64,000 nucleotides of DNA, taken from contig CAUYUJ010004024.1 of the NCBI GenBank assembly GCA_963575745.1, forward strand, positions 1 to 64,000, in the 5' to 3' direction. Positions within the stretch are counted from its first letter, which is position 1; each line of letters starts with the position of its first letter. This document shows, piece by piece, positions 54,530 through 63,675 of this stretch. Under the pieces are notes generated by a model. It was given only the letters and a program-made list of their open reading frames with translations. It searched no databases and was not told the DNA's origin. This DNA comes from Prorocentrum cordatum (lineage: Eukaryota > Sar > Dinophyceae > Prorocentrales > Prorocentraceae). Position numbers and translations under genes: made by a program.

Positions 54530-55500
54530 GTGGAGGAACCCGCCGTCGCTGCCAGCTGCTGGAGGCGCCTCGAGACTCGGGGCAAGGCCGGGGCCAGGAA
54601 GGCGCTCGACGCCCCGGAGGGCGCCTCGGCCGTCGCGGAGCAGGAGAAGCTGGGGATCAGCTATCTCGAGAGGTGCTCCGCGGGCGCGGCCACTTTCGAG
54701 ACCTACTGCCAGCGCGTGATCGCATTCTGCGACTGGGCCCACTGCTTTCTGGATGCGCTGCCGGCGCCGGCCGAGCTAGACGCAGGCCCAGTGGATGACA
54801 TGCACGCCGAGCTCTTGGAGGAGGTCAAGGCTTGGCGCGGGGAGAAACTGCTGGCTGGGATGATGTTCTTCCACCCGGACTATGGCCGTCTGGGCGGACT
54901 GCATCTGCCCCGTTCGTTGCGGCGCCTGAAGGGTTGGAACAAGCTGTCGCCATCTCGCTCGCGGAAGCCCTTGGCGTTCGCGATTTGAGCCGCCATCGCC
55001 GTGGAGCTATGTCGCCTGGGAGCGCCGCATGGCGTTGATCATGGTGGAATGCTATTTTCGTTGATGGGGAAATGCTGGATCTGACCAGCAATTCTTCCCT
55101 GGCCCCGAACGCGCATGCAGTTCAGAACTGGGCCACATGGCTGTTTCCAGAAGCGGGAGTGGCCCGGGGCAAAGTGCGATAGGCAGACGATGCGATCCCG
55201 CGCGATTCGGGTCGACGTCCGTGGATGAGCCACATCTTCCGCGCTCTGAAGGACAAGCGCTCCTCCAGGCCCCTCCAGGGCTTGAGCTACCCCCAGTTCC
55301 TGGGCATCTTCCGGCGAGCAACTCTGAACATCGGAGCCGACGTCGTCCCCCGCCAAGGCCGGCACGGCGGAGCGTCGCTGGATCGGGCAACGGGGCGACG
55401 CTCGCAGGTGGAGGTCCAGGAGAGGGGAAGGTGGGCCGCGCTGGCCTCAGCGATGACACGCGAGAAGTCAGGGGGATTGAACGAGAGTTGGGGGTGTCTT
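54530..55500 (+). pseudogene. Tyrosine recombinase of element 2
   Basis: The core-binding half (LGISYLERCSAGAATFETYC, HFLDALPAP region and LHLPRSLRRLKGWNKLSPSR) is open to a stop at 54988. Near 55050 one phase reads FVDGEMLDL where box I usually reads LRPGE, so the box I Arg is lost. The catalytic C-terminus has LSYPQFLGIFRRATLNIGAD, QGRHGGASLDRATGRRSQVE and RGRWAALASAMTREKSGG (about 55280-55475). Where relatives have VxRYEK the Tyr nucleophile is Arg. The enzyme is inactive. Confidence 0.7.
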
Positions 55501-55639
55501 CAAGAGGCGATTTATTGTGTGACGGCCGCGAGGCAGCTACAGGATGCCCCTGTGCTGGGCCGCCCCGCGCCAACGCCGCTGCTCGTCCGCCGAGGGGGCT
55601 CTCTCGGGGGCCTGCGAGTCGGGACTTGCTGCCGCAGAA

Positions 55640-55810
55640 GTCCCCCTACCTGCTAGATGTCTTTCACGGCAGCGGCGGGGTCGGCGGCTGCGCGAGGAGG
55701 TCGGGGCGCGACGCAGCGTGTCTCGACCGGGGAAGAGGGCCATGCCGAAACGCGCGCAGCACCTTCAGTCTCGCGGCAGTGAGCTGCACTTCAGGAATGG
55801 CTGGGTGAAA
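55640..55810 (+). pseudogene. Truncated methyltransferase-like start, element 2
   Basis: SPYLLDVFHGSGGVGGCARR resembles motif I (FxGxGG) of SAM-dependent methyltransferases. It lies after the recombinase, at the position of the methyltransferase-like ORF in element 1. The PC and ENP boxes are absent; the phase breaks at about 55810 and only unrecognised DNA (55810-56450) follows. Confidence 0.45.
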
Positions 55811-56452
55811 GCGGCGATGCCGGCGCCTCCTTGCTCGTCATTTTCGATCGCGCGGAGCCGCTATCCCGTCGGAGGCGCCGCTCATCCGGAAGGGATTCCA
55901 TCGTCGCGGGCCAAAGACAGGGAGGCGGTGTGGCGGTGCAAGTTGGTAATGTGCGCATGAGGGCGGTTGTTTTTTCTGTAAAACAAAAATGGTGGGACTG
56001 CGTCGCGAGTGCAGGGTGCCCTTTGCCTTCAAAAAATCCTTTGACCTCGTGCGTGGTCTCGCGCGTGCTGCCCTGATGTCAGGTGACTGACGTGCATTAA
56101 TGTTCTTTCGGAGCAAGGTGGAGAAAAACGACCCGAGTGTTTTTTGTTGCGTGGCCGAATTTGGGGGCCTGGCTTCCCTGCGCCAAGGCCGTTTGACATG
56201 TCGCGGGAAGCATGGTCGCTGTTATTTCAGACCTGGGTACAAACATGCCGCTCTCGAAGGAAAGGCCATGATTGCTCGAGCTGCTATGTACCCTTCTCGG
56301 ATGCCACTGTGGCTTTGCAAGTTGTTATTGAACTTGTGAGACGAGAGAGACCGTCAATTCCGTTGAATCCCAAGGTCGACGTTTTTTTTCCATCCACGTA
56401 CAATGGCATGTGCCGCTGCGCTGAGAGCTTCGGCCTCGCGAAAGATATGGGC

Positions 56453-56528
56453 GATGAACCTTGCCGCTGCATGCCTCGCACCCCATGGTCGCGACCATGA
56501 GGTATCAGACTTCACCATTGAAAAAGAA
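56453..56528 (+). repeat. Split direct repeat B1 of element 2
   Basis: Contains GCATGCCTCGCACCCC, GCGACCATGAGG and TTCACCATTGAAAAAGAA; matches B2 with about eight differences. A2 follows after 13 bp, the same spacing as in element 1. Confidence 0.85.
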
Positions 56529-56541
56529 TTTTGAACATGAA

Positions 56542-56624
56542 TGTGCGTTGCACGAGTTTGTTTTGTTTCTTTGTATCGTTGCCGCCCCACACCTCATCCC
56601 GACGCTGGTGGGGCTCAAGTTTTC
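56542..56624 (+). repeat. Split direct repeat A2 of element 2
   Basis: TGTGCGTTGCACGAGTTTGT to CTCATCCCGACGCTGGTGGG then GCT; matches A1. Confidence 0.85.
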
Positions 56625-56700
56625 CCACCAACGGCCGCCCTGGACCTGTCCTACATAGTTCGCACATGTTCCTGCTCGTCCTCTTTTTCGTCTATAGACG

Positions 56701-56775
56701 GTGAGCCCTGCCGTCGCATGCCTCGCACCCCCTGGCCGCGACCATGAGGCATCAGATTTCACCATTGAAAAAGAA
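56701..56775 (+). repeat. Split direct repeat B2, right end of element 2
   Basis: Matches B1 and ends ACCATTGAAAAAGAA. The continuation of the split dispersed-family repeat begins within about 15 bp. Confidence 0.85.
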
Positions 56776-57140
56776 GAGTGCGCATGGGCTTTGGCTGTTC
56801 AGGCTCTCCAGGAGAGCCTCTTGGAGCCCTCTTAGGCAGTCTTGGAGGCCTCTTGGGCTGTCTTGAGGCAGTCTTGGAAGCTTCCGGAGTGGTCTTGGGC
56901 CAGATTGGGCCGTCTTGGTGTCATCATGACAGTGTTTGGAAGCCGTATTGAAGGCCATCCTGGCCGTCTTGAGGCCGAGAAGAGCGTTGGGTGGCAAACC
57001 CAGGGGGGCCGATTTTCGAACGGAGTGTGCGAGTGGGGAGAGGGGTCGGCCCTACAAAACACAAAACCGTACCAGACAAAAGAGAAGCAGTCTACCACAC
57101 CCACTCCGTACAGGCACCGTGCCCGTGCAATATCGTAGCA
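56776..57140 (+). mobile_element. Right half of the family member split by element 2
   Basis: Begins with CTTTGGCTGTTCAGGCTCTC, matching the post-core GTTATGGCTGTTTTGGGCTC of the copy near 57640. Then come an array and the conserved tail (GGGGGCCGATTTTCGAACGG, GTGTGCGAGTGGGGAG, ACACCCACTCCGTACAGGCA). Confidence 0.75.
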
Positions 57141-57289
57141 AAGCAGGAAGTGGTTGGAAGTCTGAACGCTTCGCGGATCCCCACCAGCCCATCCAGGAAC
57201 GATGCCCAGGGGAGCTGCCCTGATCGGGGGTGCGTGACATGATTTGGAGAGATCGGGGAGCCTCCGCGGGCCAGAGGCTTCGTGAACCT

Positions 57290-57880
57290 TATCGAATTAT
57301 CTTGGGATGTCTCCCGGAGTCTTTTGGAGTCCACTTGGGTTTTTTTTGGGGCCTCCTGGACTCCTGGCGCCTCTGGAGGCCTCTGAGGACGTCTTGGGGG
57401 CCTCGCGGCGGTCTTCAGAGCCTTTTGGAGTGTTTGGGGGCCTTTCGGAGGTCTCTTGGTCTCTCTGTGAGGCCGTTTGGGGCCCCCTTTTGCAGCTTCT
57501 TGAGCAGAGTTGGGGCCCTGTGGGGGGCCTCTTGAGCTGTCTTGAAGCTATCTTGGAGGCCTCTTGTGTGCCATCTTGGGCGGTCGCAACATTGGAACAG
57601 GCGAGAACGTCTAAATCATGAAGAAAACATGGGACAAACAATGGTTATGGCTGTTTTGGGCTCTTCTACAGGGGACGCCGTTTTGGAGGCCATCCTGATC
57701 GTCTTGAGGCTGGAAAGAGCGCAGGAGAGCAAACTCAATGAGGCCGATGTTCAAAGGGCGCGTGCGAGTAGGGGGATCGGTTTTGGAAAGCACCAACAAG
57801 CCTAAGCCTTCAGGCAACAAGACGAGCATTCTGACACGCCCACTCCGTGCAGGCACGGTAGCGGATGTTACGTGAGTGTG
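57290..57880 (+). mobile_element. Dispersed family member, most complete copy
   Basis: Array (57300-57585), core (57590-57660: GGAACAGGCGAGAACGTCTA to GGGACAAACAATGG), short array, then tail (GAAAGAGCGCAGGAGAGCAA, GAGGCCGATGTTCAAAGGGC, ACACGCCCACTCCGTGCAGG then CACGGTAGCGGA). Confidence 0.78.
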
Positions 57881-58349
57881 GTGACGTCGTTCCTCGAAGT
57901 GGGGGGCGAGCGCCGAGCGGTATCTTTTGTCCTTGTGAGGAAGTGGCTGCGCGCCCTCCGATGGCAGTGAAGCCCACGAAGACCAGCGAGAGTGTGATAT
58001 CATCGTGCCTGCATATGAGTTGGTGGCATGTCAGCTGTGGCAGCGAGTTCTCTGCGTGGAATTCGCGTGGAATTCGTGGGTGGATCAGGTCGTGACGAGA
58101 GCGCGTCGCTCCGCATTTTTGATGGTTTATTCGCGCTAGGCGCAGGCAGCGCGATACCAGTTTTTGCAGTGCTGCACCGTCAAGTCCTCGTCGTTACTCG
58201 CCCTCATGCATCAAAGCCGAACAGATGTCAAGGTGCTCGCGGCAAGTCTGACACCGTGCCAGCGAAGCACTCTCACTCCATGTGGCAATTTTCCGAACAC
58301 CGCCCAGAAGACCGATATATGTGACATCTCTCGTATGCATATCTTGACT

Positions 58350-58830
58350 GTCTTAGGGCTGCCTGGGGCTCCTTTGGGGCAGTCTTGGGGAGCCTCTTGG
58401 GAACCTTTTCGGCCGTCCAGGGCCTTATGGTGCCGTCTCCTTTCAGATGCCCTCTTAGGCCGTCTTAGGTCCCACCGGAAGCCAGGCCGTCCTGGGCCGT
58501 CTTGCCCTCCAAGACCGCGAGTGGGCCGATCGTCCATCGAAGAGTGTGCGAAGCGAAATTCAGGGAAACATATAAAGGACAGTCTATGCGTGTGGCCTCT
58601 CGATAGCATCCTGGAGAGCGTTTTGTGGGGGGGAGGTCTTGGAATCTGTTCGAGGCACTGCGGGAATGATTGGGTGCTTCTTAGGAGCTGCTGGGAGCCT
58701 CGGGAGAAAACAATGTTAGAGTGATGGAGACCCTCTGAAAATTTACACAATCCCAACCAGACAGTATTTTTCTACCACGCCTCAACGTGCAAGGAGGCAC
58801 GGTGGCGGACGTCGTCAGTAGCCGTTGTGT
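58350..58830 (+). mobile_element. Dispersed family member, short array
   Basis: A short, degenerate array (GGCAGTCTTGGGGAGCCTCT) and the tail with CACGCCTCAACGTGCAAGGA then GGCACGGTGGCGGACG. No clear core. Confidence 0.55.
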
Positions 58831-59591
58831 TTTGCAAGTCATTTGCCGTTGTGCAGAGGACCAGGCGTGAGGACTAAGGTGCAAGCGCGCTGGAATAAGT
58901 TCTGCGCTCGAATGCCAGCGCTAGAAAGGAAGCATCATGCGACTTCCCTGGCTGACGTCTAGCTGTCGAGGCCCTGAGGCGACGCCCATGTAGTCGCGCC
59001 GTCGAGGGATAAGGCCTCATTTGCATTCCCCGGCCGTTCCTTTTGAGCCCTCGTACAATATCGCGGCCCTTATACTATCACCTCTTTCTACAGTATCTCT
59101 CCATGCTGAAGCTTGAGGTTCCACGGTCTGACCCCACCCTCGCCCCCGTGCTGCCCAGGGAGCTCTCTAAACTCCTGTTCGTGCGGGGGTGGTGGAGGGG
59201 GGCAGGTCAACTGAGCAATCCCATCAAGATACCATGGAGGTGCGCAGCCTGTGTGTCTGATCTTTTGGCCTCCTTTCCCAGCATCTCCTTATGATAATCG
59301 CTTCGCTCATTCTGCCGGTCCTTATTGTCGCACCTCTGTCGATTTGGGGATGTATTCCTGAGGGGGTCGCAGTGACTGTGGATTTGGTTTCGGGGGTTCG
59401 TCGCAGATTCTGGCTGGGTTGTCCTGGGGCAGTCGTGGGTGATCATGGGTCTGGTCGGTGATTTTTTTCTTAGTGTCGGTGAGGGGTTGATGATTCTGGA
59501 TGGTCGCTGTGCGGCCACGTCGCAGATCGGAGGTATTCGTCGCAAGTTTGAGCCTTTCCGTTTTGGAGGGTGGCGGCTTGTGAATGCGACC
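58831..59591. other. Spacer, no gene recognised
   Basis: Unique DNA. AATCGCTTCGCTCATTC followed by GCCGG at about 59298 also occurs near 28123 (one difference), so a small dispersed fragment lies here. Confidence 0.4.
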
Positions 59592-59800
59592 GCAGGAAGA
59601 GGAGGAGGAGGAGGAGGAGGAGGAGGAGGAGGAGGAGGAGGAAGAGGAGGATGAGGATGACGAGGAGGAAAGTGAGGAGGAGGAGGAGCAGGAGGAGGAG
59701 GGAGGATGAGGAGGAAGAGGAGGAGGAGGAGGAGGGGGGAGGAGGAGGAGGAGAAGGAGGAGGCGGAGGAAGAGGAGGATGAGGAGCACGAGGAGATGAA
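59592..59800. repeat. (GGA)n microsatellite
   Basis: GGA and GAG runs of about 200 bp, with ATGAGGAT interruptions. Confidence 0.95.
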
Positions 59801-59804
59801 GCCC

Positions 59805-60345
59805 CTTGGGCTGTCTTGGCGGTCTCTTGGGCCGTCTTGGCGGTCTATTGGGTAGTCTTGAGGCCATTTTGGGCGGCCTCTTCGGCCCCTCTTGGGCCGT
59901 TTCGCGGCGTTTTTGGGCCAGTGTGGCCGCCTCTTGGGCCATCTCGGGAGCCGTCTTGAGCCATCGTGGGGCTGTGTTGGGGCGGTCCTGGAGGCTTATT
60001 GGGCTTCCTTGGGGCGTGGCAAAGCCGAAAAGGCGAGAAGGCTGAAAACCTCCAAGAACCTGGTGAAAATTAATGATTTCCGCCTCTGGGACGCCTCTTG
60101 GAAGTCTCGAGGGGCGTGTTGGGGGCATCGAGGGCCATCGTGAGACCATTTTGGGCCGCTATGGAACGCTGTTGGCATCTGGCCGTAGGGCATGTACTTA
60201 TTTGTGGACTCATTGGGCCACTCCTAGACGATTCCAGAGGCTCCCAGGCCCGCGCTCAAGAGATCCGGCATCTCTGACAGGGACGTGCCAGGAGTTGATT
60301 GGGGTACTTTCCGCTCTGTGACCCCCAGGGGCCGCCACGCGCGCT
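59805..60345 (+). mobile_element. Dispersed family member, second tail type
   Basis: Array, core (60008-60085: AAAGCCGAAAAGGCGAGAAG to TGAAAATTAATGATTTCCGC), array and tail GGGGTACTTTCCGCTCTGTG then ACCCCCAGGGGCCGCC, which is shared with 29015-29045. Confidence 0.7.
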
Positions 60346-60509
60346 TCCTCGCCGAGGCCGACGCTCCGACGACCCGCGACACGCCCCCTCCAGGTCCAAG
60401 GGAGGGGGTAGGGGGAGGGGTAAAACCCTCCCCGAAGGGGAAGAAAGGGGGTGGAAACGCCCTAAACCACCTACGCCCTAAAGGGCTGGAAGAATTCGTG
60501 TTCCTCCGA

Positions 60510-60640
60510 TGGGGCTCCTCGTAGGGCCGTCTTGGGCGGTCCAGGGGGCTTCGTGGGCCGTCTTGGGGCCCTCTTGGGCCGTGTGGGGCCCACGTTGGGA
60601 GTGTGTCGAGCCGTTTTGGCGCGATCTTGACGGTCTCGTG
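60510..60640 (+). mobile_element. Dispersed family array fragment
   Basis: GGGCCGTCTTGGGCGGTCCA units without core or tail. Confidence 0.5.
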
Positions 60641-60653
60641 CCTTGAGACTCCA

Positions 60654-60720
60654 AGGTCGATCTATAGTGCGGGGTCGAACTATAGATCGACCTGGCACTT
60701 TCCTTGGGTCGCACTATAGT
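60654..60720. repeat. Nested inverted repeats around CTATAG
   Basis: AGGTCGATCTATAG (60654-60667) is the exact reverse complement of CTATAGATCGACCT (60680-60693). CTATAGTGCG (60662-60671) also pairs with CGCACTATAG (60711-60720), so two alternative hairpins compete. It lies about 200-260 bp upstream of the next gene's ATG; a regulatory role is only a possibility. Confidence 0.85.
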
Positions 60721-60916
60721 CCAACCCATGATTTTTGGCCAGGTCGTACTTTTCTTCGCTCGCGCATTGTTAAGGATCCCCTGAGTGAGGGGGCATGCGT
60801 CCCCTGAGCGAGGGGTATCGGCTGCATCACATTGCGCGCATGTTACAACATCCCGCAGCTGCGAAGGCTCGAGGGCACATAGCGCTACTCTTGCTTGCGC
60901 GCACTGGGGGTGGGCA

Positions 60917-62321
60917 ATGGTCAAGGGCAAGACGGAGGTGAAGATACGGGCTTCTTCTGTGACAGAGGAACAGTTGAAGCCGCTCGTGAAACAGCACATT
61001 GATCTCATCGAAAAATGCCAACTGCAAGGGGGCATAGATGACTTCATGAAGAACAACATGCCGTTTCTCTTGCCGCTTGCGCAGCTCACCACACGCGTCA
61101 AATGGAAGAACCTCCAGGACGTCGTGTTGAAGCAGAAGCCGAACATGCACCAGGAAGAGTGTAGGCGTTTCTGCCAGGAGGTGGCCAACGCTTTCAGCCA
61201 TGTTTGCAACAAGTTCTACATCGCCAAGACGGGGGGGAAGCTGGAGGCGCACACAAAAATGCTTGGGGTGGCAATGGGGCTGCAGCCTGGCAGGGCAAGC
61301 CCAAGCACAGGAGAGAGCAAAAAACGCGCCGACAGCAGCTCCGACATAGAGATGAACCCTCCAAAATCTTCCACGGCCGCCGCGTCGTCCAGCGCAGATG
61401 GGGGCAGCAGGCGCAATGTCATCAAGAACGCCTTCGGCATCAGCCCGCCTCCGAAACCGGCAGGGAAGAAACAGAAGGTTGCCACGTGGAGCCCGATGGT
61501 GGTGTTCTCGTCGCAGGAGGACGTCGAGCTCGCTGACCCGCCCGCCGCGGCCCCGAAGGAGGATCGGAGGGGGCGGGCAGGGTGGGGGGGGAGGGGAGCA
61601 GTTTTGATTTTTCACGGCGTAACCGAACCCCTTCGGGAGGGGAGCTCGGGAGGGGCAAGTGAGAGACCCGCCCCAGGATCCCCTGGCCACGTATTTCGAT
61701 TTCAACTCCGAGCCGATGTGCATGGTGATGAAGTTCGCAGACAGGGAGGAGCGGGGAACACTGACGAAAGGAGGCGATGGTTTCTTGGATGCCGTGTTTC
61801 CCGACGGCAGGACGGAGAAGACGGAGCAGCCCAACGCCCTCCTGGCAGCAAGAGCGGCAGCCGCGCAGGCGAAGGCGAAAGCGTGCAAAAAAGGGAAGCC
61901 AGCAGGACATGTAGTGGCAAAGAAGCCTGCAATGAGAAAGCCCAGTGCAGCCGCCGCGAACACGGAGACGGACCAGGACGATGAGGGGGAGGAGGAAGAG
62001 CAGCTGGAACCCGATGAGCCCGTGGATGCTGCAGATGAGCCCTCGGTCGGCGCTGGGCCCCCCGCTGGCCACGCCGACCGCGGGTACAGCGTGATGTACT
62101 ACAAGAGGGACCACTCTATCGGGTTGAAGCGGACGCACGGTGAGAAGAACCAGTTTGTGAGTTTCGGCGGGAAAAAGTACAAGGACACCTTGGACGAGGC
62201 CACGCTCAGGGAGATCGGCGCAGAGCTGAAGAAGGCCTTGGTCGACGGCACCGTGGCTGACACCAAGGAAGCTGCTAAGGCGGAGGCTGAGCGCTTAGTG
62301 GCACAGCGCTTGGGCGACTAA
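60917..62321 (+). CDS. Unknown Lys-rich protein, two exons, GA-AG intron
   Basis: Exon 1 runs from ATG 60917 (MVKGKTEVKIRASSVTEEQL) to 61561; exon 2 from 61677 to TAA 62319-62321. The product is about 430 residues. The N-terminus is helical (LVKQHIDLIEKCQLQGGIDD, CRRFCQEVANAFSHVCNKFY). The middle is Ser/Pro/Lys-rich, with ISPPPKPAGKKQKV as a possible nuclear localisation signal. Exon 2 has DPLATYFDFNSEPMCMVMKF, a KKGKPAGHVVAKKPAMRKPS linker, an acidic stretch and a C-terminal module YSVMYYKRDHSIGLKRTHGE, FVSFGGKKY and a Lys/Ala-rich helix. That last module recurs in dinoflagellate proteins as I remember them; its function is unknown. The 115 bp intron starts GATCGG and ends CCCCAG, with AGGATC at both borders, and joins PKE to DPLA in frame. 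Confidence 0.65.
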
Positions 62322-63076
62322 TCGCATCCATCCTCATCATCGCATCCATCATCATCATCATCCTTACGGTCTTCATCGCCATTGCCATCGCCATGCCCGT
62401 TGGCAGAGCGCCCTCTCCAGTGCTAGACGACACCCCCTCATCGCAGGGGCGCCCCTCCGTGAGGGGACCGCGCGATGGATTGGCGAGTGATGGAACCCCT
62501 TAAGAGGGGAACCCCTTAAGAGGGGCTTCAGCACACTCGCGATAAGACAGGGCAACGGCCCCCTCCGAGAGGGGACCCCTCGGGGAGGGGATCAAAGGTG
62601 CGGCAGTCTGCTTACTCATTATGTGTGTGGCATTGCGTTTCCTCCCCGTTCCATCCCTCTCCCATTTGCTTTCATGTTCTTCATCCGCAACCGTTCGACA
62701 GAGCTGACGCCCAGCGCGCTTGGGGGCCAGCCCCCCGCCCCGAGCTCGCGGCCATGCGGGCGCTCATCGTGTGCCTCTCGGCGCTCCAGGCCGCGCGGAA
62801 GCAGAATGCAAGGGGGGAGTTGGGGCAGGATGAGGAGAAAAGTAAGAGTGACGGCCACTTGTTTGGCCATCTGGGCGATGAAAAATCAATCCAGCAGCCG
62901 AGTTTTAGACCCACCTTTTTTAGCAAAAAAAGGGGGGTCTAAAATTGGACGAATTCCTATGAAATTCCATTACATTCACCCCCCCGAAGGGCCTCCCACG
63001 AGGCCCCCAGATTTTAGCCTTTTGAGTCTGACTAAAAACTTTCGGCCGCAACCGTTCTGGACCCCAGGCTTCCGGC
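62322..63076. repeat. Spacer with CCCCT-N-AGGGG hairpins
   Basis: TCATCATC repeats at 62330-62365, then several short hairpins: CCCCTCCGTGAGGGG (about 62452), CCCCTTAAGAGGGG twice (about 62496 and 62512), CCCCTCCGAGAGGGG (about 62560), CCCCTCGGGGAGGGG (about 62576). At 62919-62941 CCTTTTTTAGCAAAAAAAGG forms another hairpin. No gene is firmly supported. Confidence 0.65.
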
Positions 63077-63675
63077 ATGATGATGTCGGGCGGCTGCGGC
63101 GGCGGGCTGCCTCCAGAAGGCGGTGGCGGCGGCAAGCGGCCTCACGAGGAGCTGGGGGTACACGTGGTTAAGGCGCCCCTTCCTGAGGGGATCCGTTTAT
63201 AGAGAAGGGGATCCGTTTACAGAGACCCCTGCCAGAGGGGATTTATCGATAGAACCTCCCCTTCCTGAGGGGATTCATTCACAGAGACCCGTGACCCTTC
63301 CTGAAGGGATTGATTTACAGAGACACCCTGCAGGACGGGCACGCGCCTGTCTTTGAGGTCGACGACGACGACAGCGAGGCGGAGGAGGAATTCATGCTGG
63401 ACTTCCAGGACCACAGGAAGCGGTACACCCGCTCGTCCCACCGCTTGTGGCTTCGCAAGATGAACTGCAAGAAGTGTTGGCAGTGCGGCAAACACACCTT
63501 CTTCTCGGTGTGCGTTGGCAAGACGTGCCAGGAACACCACGCGACCCAGTGGTTCCACGAGCACGGCGACCGCGACCGCAACGGGAGGAGGTGGAGGGGC
63601 GGCAAGAGCGAGGTCGCCAGAGCCAGGCAACGCAAGGGTGCAAGTGGTGGGGAGGGGGGAACCCTCAAACATTGA
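63077..63675 (+). CDS. Unknown Cys-rich protein, two exons
   Basis: Exon 1 from ATG 63077 encodes MMMSGGCGGGLPPEGGGGGK and RPHEELGVHV, ending at about 63166 before GTTAAG. Exon 2 opens after an AG at 63332-63333 with DGHAPVFEVDDDDSEAEEEF, then MLDFQDHRKRYTRSSHRLWL, the Cys-rich MNCKKCWQCGKHTFFSVCVG and CQEHHATQWFHEHGDRD, ending GGTLKH at TGA 63673-63675. Both exons meet in phase 0. CxxCWxC and the following Cys/His suggest a metal-binding site; the family is unknown. The intron consists of CCCCTTCCTGAGGGG repeats. The exact splice points and start are my choice. Confidence 0.5.
63173..63320. repeat. Tandem hairpin repeats, probably intronic
   Basis: About five copies of a unit of some 25-38 bp: CCCCTTCCTGAGGGGATTCA, then TTTACAGAGAC. 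Each holds a short palindrome, and TTTACAG recurs as a ready-made 3' splice-like sequence. Confidence 0.85.

Larger units (their letters stand above)
49867..56775 (+). mobile_element. Tyrosine-recombinase (DIRS/PAT-like) retrotransposon 2
   Basis: A 6.9 kb element with split direct repeats A1 (49867-49954), ORFs, B1 (56453-56528), A2 (56542-56624), B2 (56701-56775), the same order as element 1. The interior has a gag-like region, RT, RNase H, tyrosine recombinase and a methyltransferase-like start. Many frameshifts, an altered RT box and lost recombinase residues show that it is dead. Its repeats do not resemble those of element 1, so it is a different family with the same plan. It sits inside a dispersed-family repeat. 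Confidence 0.8.

Noticed and set aside
62451-62590. Hairpins as bacterial Rho-independent terminators
   Set aside because: No U-tract follows, copies occur before genes and in introns, and the DNA is eukaryotic.
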